Assembly: GCA_002887195.1 (NCBI GenBank) | Contig: PJAB01000191.1 | Coordinates: 1 to 35,092, forward strand | DNA length: 35,092 nt | Origin: Chrysochromulina parva | Lineage: Eukaryota > Haptophyta > Prymnesiales > Chrysochromulinaceae | Reading direction: 5' to 3' | In this document: positions 23,833-32,800 of the stretch, piece after piece | How positions within the stretch are numbered: the stretch's first letter is position 1 | How the letters are laid out: every line of letters starts with the position of its first letter | Program-made: the position numbers and the translations under genes | Notes under the pieces: model-generated | The model's database searches: none | What the model was told of the DNA's origin: nothing | The model's input: the letters and a program-made list of their open reading frames with translations, nothing else

Positions 23833-25759
23833 ATGCGATCGCCTCAGCAAGACTCCCACCTGATCCTACTGGATGCCACCGACGGTCCACACGACCACGA
23901 CACGCTCACTCCGCTCCTGCTTGAGCAGCTGGTCACGGGTGCCATCTCTTGCGGAGGCCTCGCCCTCAACGACCTGGTTGTCGGCATCGCCGCCCACGGG
24001 CCGCTCTACCTCTTCGAGCCTCTCAGCCACGAGCGGCGCAGCTCCATCGCATGCTGGGCCGCGGAGCTGCGACGCTGGCTCCAGACGCGCACCTCTGCTG
24101 CCATCGCCGTTGCGCGCGCGACCGCCTCGCCACCAGGCGTGCACGCCCTCGGCGCACACCTCGCGCAGCACCAAGGACAGCTTGCCTACTCCCGAGTGAC
24201 CTTCGTGACCAGTGCCTCATCATCATCGTGCAATGAGGCCGCGCTCCGGCGACCTCTCGAGACCCTCGAGCGCCTGCGTCCCGATACGACGCTGGAGCTC
24301 GTGTGCCTCGAGATGGGTGAGCTTGGCCCGACACACCACCGCCAGGATGTCGGTGGCCCTTGGCCCGGCCGGCTGCCGTCGTCGCTCATCCTGCTACAGG
24401 GCGAGTTCAACTTCAGCGTGAGCGTGCTCGCCGATCGGCTGCAAGTGCGCGGATGGGTCAATGCGCACCTTGCAGCCTGCGAGGCTGTCCACCTCTGCCT
24501 CGACCTCGGTGGCGGCGGTGGCGACCTCGAGGTAGACGAGGCGGATGGCCGTTGCTGGCTCATCGGCCGCGCCACGCCCGCACTGCTGCACGACGAGGTC
24601 GCGATCGACGTGCCCGCGTGCGTCTGCCACGGCGCGCCCCTCGACGGGCGCCGCATGGACCTACCGCGAGGCGCCGCCGCCGCCGCCCCGGCCAGCCGAG
24701 GCGGCGTCAGCGCCTCGCGTCTGGGCTCGGTCTGCTGCCCTATCTCGGGCCTCGCACTGGACGCGCGCGACCAGACACAGATCGGCTGCATCGGACGCTT
24801 CGTATGGGGCTCCTCGTTATCTGCCCTCGCCTCCTCGGTGGCCTCGGCTCAGGTGACCGCTGATGACCGCTGATGACCGCTGATGACCGCTGATTACCAC
24901 AAATGACCTCCCTCATCAGGTGGCCTCCCCTCAGGTTTACACCGACGACGAGAGTCGTCGAGGTGCCCAGAACGGCGCATGCGAGCCATGCGTGCTCAGC
25001 GGCTGCCGCGACGGGGCCGGTCGGCTTACCGGCCGGCCGCTGCTCGCGCTCCGTGTGCGCAGCCGCATCCGGCTTGCGGAGCTGCCTCTGACCTCCCTCT
25101 ACGGGCAACCATGGCTTCTCACGGGTGCAGTCGGCGGCGGCGCCAGCGCAGGCGGGCGTGGCGGCTTCGACACCGGCGCCGGCGCAGACTCGAGTCTCGC
25201 AGCGGCCGTGGCGGCAGCGTCGGAGGTTCGGCTCGAGACGGATGCATCGGTGCTGCGCGGCCTCTCGCGAGAGCTCCACGCGCGAGGCGAGGCGCTCCTA
25301 TGCCACGGCATGCATCGTGAAGGCATGCATCCCCAGCAGCCAGCGAGCATGCATCCGCTGCTCGCGGCCCACTTGGTGCTGCTACCGTCAGGGCCGCCGC
25401 ATGAGATGCTCGTGCTCAAGTCGATCGGCGCGCCCTCGCAGCTGGTGCCACTGCCGCCGCCGCCCCCGTCCGATGATGTCTGTGATGAAGAAGCACGTCA
25501 AATGGCGGCCGAAGGCCTCGCGCGTGCCGCAAGTGCCCTGTCGAGCCTCGTCCTCATGGAAGGCTTCAACCCTCTCGTGCAATGTCGCGGCGGCGGCACG
25601 GCAGCGCTCCTCGCGCACTGCTGCGCTGCCACCACCGCGGCGGATGCTCACGGCCGGGTGCCAACTCCTCCCCCCTCGGTGGTGACGGGGGCGGCAGCAT
25701 CTCTGCACGCGCCCCCACCAGATATGACGCATTCGGCAAGCGTTCCGCCTCAGCCAGCG

Positions 25760-25790
<31 letters not shown>

Positions 25791-26248
25791 GTCGGCAACC
25801 GCGGCAGCCGCCGCAGCCGCCGCAGCCGCAGCAGCCGCCGCAGCCGCCGCAGCCGCCGCAGCAGCCCCAACCGTCCCACCACTCCGCGACGCCACCGCTC
25901 TCGAGCGCACGCGCATCATCCGCCTTTCAAAGCTCAGCCCTCTCTCCAGCAACTGGAGGCTCGCATGCCTGGCCGCGTGCAGCACCGCCAGCACAGCCGC
26001 CGCTTGCGCAGTGGCACCTGGGAGGGGCTCCAGCCCCTTCCTCGTCGTTCTGCGCAGACTCGGCTCGCTCCGGCCTGATTGGCGGGATAATTGGCGGGAT
26101 GGGCCCGATGATGGATGGTGAGACACGCAGCGCTGGCGGCATGCCAAGCGCGGGTGCAGCCGCGCCCGCTCACGCCTCGACCCTGCTCAAGCCTGCAGGC
26201 GGCAAGCGCAAGATGCAGCGCATCCAGACGATGGGTGGCGATAAGTGA
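23833..26248 (+). CDS. Protein of unknown function with Gln/Pro-rich C-terminal half, two exons
   Basis: I do not recognise this family. The exons are 23833-24852 and 24935-26248, giving 777 aa; the acceptor at 24919|24920 would also keep the frame and add five residues. The first exon is compositionally normal and looks folded, with hydrophobic strands such as HLILLDATDG, RVTFVTSASS and TLELVCLEMG in an order compatible with a von Willebrand A-like or other alpha/beta fold; this is a guess from strand pattern only. Later folded-looking segments include LILLQGEFNFSVSVLADRL and a block around LVLMEGFNPLVQC. The C-terminal third is Gln/Pro-rich (PPQPPQ repeats) and ends in a small basic cluster, GGKRKMQRIQ, that might be a nuclear signal. 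The divergent partner is the EF-hand gene. Confidence 0.7.
24853..24934 (+). other. Intron (82 bp) flanked by an 18-bp direct repeat
   Basis: The donor is GGCTCAG|GTGACC and the acceptor CCCTCAG|GTTTAC, phase 0. GGTGGCCTCGGCTCAGGT at 24837-24854 recurs as GGTGGCCTCCCCTCAGGT at 24919-24936 (16 of 18). The period, 82, equals the intron length. The donor side is a clean array of GACCGCTGAT units. An alternative acceptor lies at 24918-24919. Confidence 0.85.
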
Positions 26249-26286
26249 GAGTGAGTGAGTGACGAATCCAGACGATGGGAGGCGAG
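26222..26286 (+). repeat. 44-bp tandem duplication starting just before a stop codon
   Basis: ATCCAGACGATGGGTGGCGA at 26222 recurs as ATCCAGACGATGGGAGGCGA at 26266 (19 of 20). The TGA stop lies inside the first unit, followed by GAGTGAGTGAGTGACG. Confidence 0.85.
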
Positions 26287-26808
26287 GTCGGGGGGTTGCG
26301 CACGCGAGATACACGCGAGATTCGGAATGAGGGCGGAGGAGGGTGCGCAGAGACCAGAGTGGGAGGCGGGGGGAAACCACGGCTTCAGGGCGCAGTAGGC
26401 GTTCCTAGGCTCAGGGGCGTGGGTCTGGGGCGGAGGTCGAGAGGAGCGGGGCACAGGCTTCAGCGACGAGCGAGACCCTCGAGAACACGACCCTGGCCTG
26501 CTGACTTGCGACTTTTCATGGGCCCAGAGCGGAGCAGGGCGTGTCGCGTCGTCGTGATGATGTCGCGTGCTCGCGTCACAGAATGAGTTGTACTGAGGAT
26601 GGAAAGACTTTAATTGAACACTTTCGAACGTCGCAGCTATGGTATCTGTACTGAAATGGGATGACTACTTCTAACAGTTCTTGTACGGTAGCTTGTCCAA
26701 CTCTCTAAGGCTTCACCGACGGCAACGCCGCGAGCCGCGGTACATCTGTGCGCTTCTCCAGACCACCGGCATGGCCATGCGCCGCTGCCTCGAGCTCTGA
26801 GCTCTGAG
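26249..26808. other. Convergent intergenic region
   Basis: This 560-bp interval lies between the 3' ends of the unknown gene and the IPT/TIG gene. It begins with the second copy of the 44-bp duplication. From about 26580 to 26710 it is less GC-rich, which fits the 3' UTR of the minus-strand gene. A heptamer, GAGCTCT, is repeated at 26792-26810, overlapping the IPT/TIG stop codon. Nothing else was seen. Confidence 0.55.
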
Positions 26809-29800
26809 CTACAACTCGTCCTTAAAGTGATCGAAGACCGGATACTTCCTCTCAAAGATCTTATTCTTGATGCGGTACTTGAGGCTCAGGTACGCGTCGT
26901 ACACTTGGAAGCGGTAGCGCCACGTGACGATACCGTTGATGAGGCACAGCGCGATCAGAGCGACGAGGCCCAGCAGGAGCTCCTTGATCATCAGGCCGAG
27001 CCACCGAAACGGGTCGTTGAAAAAGTAGAAGACGAGTGGATCGGGCCGACTGACGAAGTCGACGCCGTTGATGGCGATCGTAACCACTGTGCGCCTACAT
27101 GGCGGGTTCCAGCACGGGAAGCCTCGCTTGTTGTTGATCTCTCCTTCTTGTAGCGACACAGCGGGCGCGATCACGACCACCTCTGTCGGCTTCACCGAGA
27201 CGGCGCTCACCTCAATATAGTCCGCCGACGACGCCCCCGCCCCTGCCGCCGTGGCATTGAGCGTCGTATCGGGCGTCGCATGGCCACCCGCCGAGTCGAC
27301 GCTCGGGACGGCGCTACCCTCCGTCGAGAAGCGCACGCGGATGGTCGACGGGTTGTTATCGTACCCATCGAACCCCGAGCCGACGAGCGTGATCGGGAAG
27401 CCGCCGCGGGGTGGCCCCGCCGCAAAGTCGGCGTACGTGCCCGCGGCGACGCTCATCAGGTACTCTTGAGAGACCTGGGCGGCGAGCCCAGCAGTCACCT
27501 GATGGTAAAAGACAAAGTCGACCGATCCGCGGAAGTCAATCTCGTTAATGGCCACACGCACGGGCGCCGCGTAACGGCTCTGCTCGCTCGTCGTGCGGCC
27601 GTTACTCCACATGTAGCTCGCGTCGTAGTCCGGCTGTCCGATGAGAGCCATGGCGCCGGCGCCGCCGCCCTCCTCGCCGCCGCCGCCGCCTCCTCCGCCC
27701 GCGCTTGCATTCGAGTCAGAGGGTGTGCCCACGACGGCGCCCATGGTCTGCAGCCGACGACCCGACCCACGCGGCGCCGTCGTGGGCGTCCCATTGGATG
27801 CGCCCGCGACGGCGCCCAAGGGCTGCAGCCGACGACCCGACCCACTCGGCATCGTCTCATTGACTGCGCCGGCCGTAGGCGGCGGAGGCGGCGGCGGCGG
27901 CTCCTCGTAGGCCATATTGGCTGCCGCTTCTTGGTCGGTCAGTCTGCGAATGGCTTGGGGCGTGATGCATGCAACTCGCGTCGCCTCGAGCACCTCGACC
28001 CTGACCACGAGCGGTCCGAAGCTGCACCGGGCCGAAGAGGCGCGGCCATCATACCCATCGAAGCCGACCCCGACGACCGAGACGGCGGTGCCCCCGATCG
28101 ACGGACCGCCAAACGGTTCGAGACGCAACGTGCGGTGCTCATAGTAACGGAAGGTGACGGGCGGGCGCTCCGTGTCGCCGTCGCCCTCAAAATCGAGGCC
28201 GTTGAGCGAGATGCTCAGCACGACGGCCGAGCTCGTGCCGTTGGCGATGCGCATCGTGCTGTTCGTGCGGAAGGCAGGCGTGCGCACCACGGCCGTCGTG
28301 GCGCTCAGCGCCAAGATCGGCTGAACCTGCCCTCCGAATGCAGCCAATTGTGTCGCCGATTGTGACGTGGCGTTCGTCGACCTGAGGGAGCCGAAGCCGT
28401 CGAAGCCATAGCCGAGCAGCGTGATCGTCGTGCCTCCATCTGCGAAGCCACCCAACGGCCGCACACCCGTGATCACGGCCTCGTAGTAGCGGAAGACGGC
28501 GGCTGGTCTAGGCTCCAAGTTGCACACGGTGCGCTGCGAGCAGTACGTGCACTGCTGCAGAGGTGCGCATCCTCGGTGCTCCGGGGGGACGCAGCGCACG
28601 CCGTCGCGGCAGAGGGGCACTGGGTTCGGCCCGGGCACCGGTGCCCATCCTTGGCAGCGCCCCTCGGCGGTCACCGGGATGGTGTTGCATGAGGCGCCCA
28701 CGACGGCGCACTCGGACTCCTGCCGGCAATAGAGTACGACGCCCGCCGGGGACATGTCGTCGCGTGGGGTATGCACCGGATCTGTGGGCGTGGCGGCGCA
28801 GTTGAACACGGTCGGCTGGCACACGACGACTTGGCGCTCAGCCGAGACGAAATCCTGCGCGTTCAAAGCCACCGTGACTTCGCTATTGCCGCCGCGGCTC
28901 ACACCTGGCTGTCCGGCCGACTGCAGCAGCCGACTGCGCGAGCGCGGCGAGAGGCTCAAGGGAGAACCGCCGCCGCCGCTGTGAGTGGAGCGCCCCACTA
29001 CTCGCAGCCGCCCGCGCCCGCTCAGGCCGCGCATGGCGTCGATGGCGTGGAGGAGACCTTTGAATCGGCGCCCATCTCGGCGCCCATCGTACAGCCGGCG
29101 CCCATCTCGGCGCCCATCGTACAGCCGGCGCCCATCTCGGCGCCCCCCATCGAGTCGGCGCCCGCTGCCTTGCCCTTCGCCGCCCGGCGGCGGCGGCGGC
29201 GGCGGCGGCGGGCGGCCGGTGGCGTTGCTGGCGAGGCCCGCGAGCAGCCGATAGTACCCTGCGACGTCAAACGGCAGGCTCACGTGTGGCGGCGAGACGC
29301 AGACCGTCTGTGTGTACGTCATCCTGCCGAGCACCGACGGCACGGCGCGTGCGCCGAAAGCGCAACGCAGCAAAGTCTCATCGCCGTAGGCGTCGAAGGC
29401 GATGCCCGAGACGGTCACGACGGTGCCGCCGCGCACGGGCCCGCCCGTGGGCGAGAGCGTCGTGATGTTATGGTCGTAGAAGCGGAAATTGACCGCGGGC
29501 TGGCCGCGCGCGTAGTCAAACGTGTTGAGTGACACGGTAACCTCCGAGCGCAACGTCGGCGCGGTGGCGACGGTGAGCACGATGGCGGCCGCGTCGCTCA
29601 AGTTCAGCGGCACCGTCGGCTCGGCGGCCCCGAAGCGCACGCGGAAGAGGCCAGCTCCAGGGTCGATGGAGAGGAACCCGACTCCTTGGACGGTGACGAG
29701 GGTGCCGCCTCGGATGTGGCCGCCCGTCGGCTGCACGCCCGTGGGCAAGGACTGGTAGTAGTCGTACACGACGGGCGGGTTGCCTTCCCAGCCGCTCGCG

Positions 29801-32800
29801 TCCCAGTCGAGGCCGTTGAGCGTGATCGAGAGGATGTAACGGCCGACGGTGCCCGGGGGCGCATTGAAGAAGAAGGAGGTGTCGGTCAGGTCGCGCACCG
29901 CCAACTGCTGCCCGGTGCGCAGCCGGAGGCGTGTTCGCTCCATATCGACAACGCCGGCGAGGGTCGCGAAGGTGGTGAAGCCGACGCCGCGCACCTCGAT
30001 GTTGCTTCGGCCGAAGAGCGGCGAGCCGGCGGGATAGACGCTGTCGATGCGCACGTAATAGAAGCGGAAGGCACGCGCCGTGTCGACGAATTGCTGCCCG
30101 TTGATCGAGACACGCAGCGTCTCGTCCACGTACCCCGACGTAACGCCCGTGCGCGGCGAGGTAGGGCAGACGATGAAGCTCGAGGACTGAGCGAGAACGC
30201 CCACATGCACGCCGCTGCTGCCCCACTGGCAACGGCTCTTGGCCAAGCCGCTCGGCTCGGGGTCAAAGTTGGTGTACCCAAACCCCCCGAGGGTGATCAC
30301 GGTGCCGCCCGAGACGGGCCCGCCCGTGACCGGCACGAGCTCGGTGAAGAGGCGCGGCTGCTCATAGTAGCGCACAAACTGCGGTACGCCGAACTCGATG
30401 CCGTTGAGCGCGAGCTTGGCGGCGACGAAGTAAAAAGCGCCACTGAAGCCGCTCACGGGCGCCGAGGTGCACACGACGCGCGTGTCCTCGAGTACCGTCG
30501 GGATCGTGAGCGTGGCCGCATTCGTCTGCACGTTGCCCCAGGAGCATCGGGCAGTCGACGGGTTGCCATCGAAGTTGGCAAAGCCCCGCCCCTCGAAGGT
30601 CATGACGGTGCCGCCGTTGATCGGGCCACCGGTCGGGTAGACGCCCTGGAAGAGAGCTGGCTGCACGTAGAACTTGTACGGCAGAGCAGCCGTCGGCTCG
30701 TCGATGAAGTCGACGCCGTTGATCGAGAGCGAGAAGGCGACGGTGTCGGCGGCGAGCCCCCCCCGCGCACGCAGGTAGCTCAGGCACACCATCGCGCCTG
30801 TGGAATTGGACGGCGCGTGATAGAGTGACGCGTCGTAACGGGCGGCGGTCGTGAGGCGCGTTCCATCGGGCCCAAAGCCCCATGAGCATCGGGACACCGG
30901 CACGTTCGGCTCAAAGTTGCGGAAGCCGGTGCCATAGATGGTCACGGGCGTCGCGCCGGTCACCAGGCCGCCGCGCGGATGGATGTCCGTCAGGTTCGGG
31001 TTGGCGTAGTATTGGAAGTCGAGGCCCGTCTCGAAGAACTGCTGGCCGTTGAGCGAGACGCGCAGTGCGACGATGCCCGGCTCGGTGCGCACCGGCGAGA
31101 TGCACACGATGGTATGGCCGGTCACGTTGAGAGGCTGCGTGTACGGCGGCGGCTCGAGGCCATTGGCGCTGCCGAAGGCGCAACGGCTCTGGTTGAGGAC
31201 CACGTCGAGATTCTGATCGAGCCGGATGAACGGCGGCATCGCCGCGTCGTTGGCCACAATGGGCGGCATCGTCTGCAGCCGGCGCCCTCCTCCTCCTCCT
31301 CCTCCAGACTGCGCGGCCGTGCCCGTGTACGTAATGGTGAGCACGGTGCCGCCCCCGAGGGGACCCCCCGCGGCGACGGTCTGACCGCTCGGAGCGCTGG
31401 CCTGGAGGAGGCGCCCGCTCGCACGTACCGAGAAGAGCGGCTCGGCATGCGAGAAGAAACGGAAGCGCAGCCCGCTCTGCACAAAGTCGCCCGGGTACGA
31501 GTAGCTGCCGAGCTCCGCGGAGAGGGGGAAGCCGGGGTATTGGGACGAGGGTAGGAAGGCCACCGGAAGGCCGCGCGCACGCGTGGCGGCCGGGCAGCTC
31601 GACTGGACTGAAGGCGCGTAGTCGCATAGATCGAGCGAGACTTGCAGCGTGTAGCAGCCGGTGATCGGCGCGCGCGGCGTCGCGCAGCGCAGCGTGCTCG
31701 CACTGAGCACCGTGGCGACAGTCTCCCAGGCGACGCCATCGACGCCCAGCTCGGCGCGACCAAAGGAGCAGCGAGGTGCGTACTGTCGCACGCTGCCATC
31801 GCCCGGGTTGCCGAATCCGGCGCCGTGCACCGTGAGCATGATCGCCTGTTGCGTTGGGGAGGCCGTCGGCGAGACGGAGCTGAGAACGGGCAGATGGCAC
31901 TGCTGGCCGGAGATTGCGCCCGCGCACACGAGGCACGCGGCGCAGTGCGTGCCGCCGCAGTCGACGCCCGTCTCGTCGCGGTTCTGGAGCCCGTCGGTAC
32001 AGCTCGGCGGCGGGCAAGGCGGGCAAGCGGTGCCGCCGCAGTCGACGCCGCTCTCGTCGCCATTCTGCAGCTGGTCGTTACACGTGGCGCTGAGCGCGTC
32101 ATAGACATTGAGCGCGAGCCCGAGAAAGGCGTCCCCTGCATGGACCAGAAGGTCCTCGGCGCCGACGGGCGTGGCGCACACGATCTCGGTGGGTGAGATT
32201 GAGGTGGGGCTCGTCAGCAGCCGTTGCGAGCCGACCTCGCAGATCTCGGGGTTCGTCGGGTTCGTCAAGCAGCCCCACAGGCAGCGCACGGACGGGCGGA
32301 GCAGCGCGGGCTGCAGCATGGGCGTGGCGATCGGCATGAATCCGACGCCGCTCACGGTGACCATCGTGCCACCGTGGATGGGACCGCCTGTGGGCTCGAT
32401 GCTGTGCACCTCCTGGACGTACTGGGTGAAGGTCTGGTACGCGCCGTACGCGCCCGCCGGGCATATGGTTGGTCGGTAGATGCCGACGTAGTCTGTGGAA
32501 TCCTCTTGCACGTACGCGCCGTTGAGGGCGACGCCCACTTCCGACGTGAGGAGTCGTCCACCGAGCGCGTCCGAGAGCGGCGCAGCGCGGCCTGCGACGG
32601 TCGTGCTCGCCGACGGGCAGATGACGGACGAAGCGCCGAGGCGCGCGATCTGGTTCGTGCGACGATCGGGCGACGTGGGGCTGCCGGTGCGGAACAGGCA
32701 GCGGGCCGACGTGCGCACGCCATCGTAGCCCGGAGAGAAGGCGCCGGAGATGTTGACCCTCGTGCCGCCCACGGCGGGGCCGGCGACGGGCCAGAGCGAG

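Noticed and set aside
24853..24905. C/D-box snoRNA signature (TGATGA and CTGA boxes) in the intron
   Set aside because: The TGATGA copies are preceded by C rather than A/G and occur as a 10-bp tandem array, with no C-to-D spacing or terminal stem.
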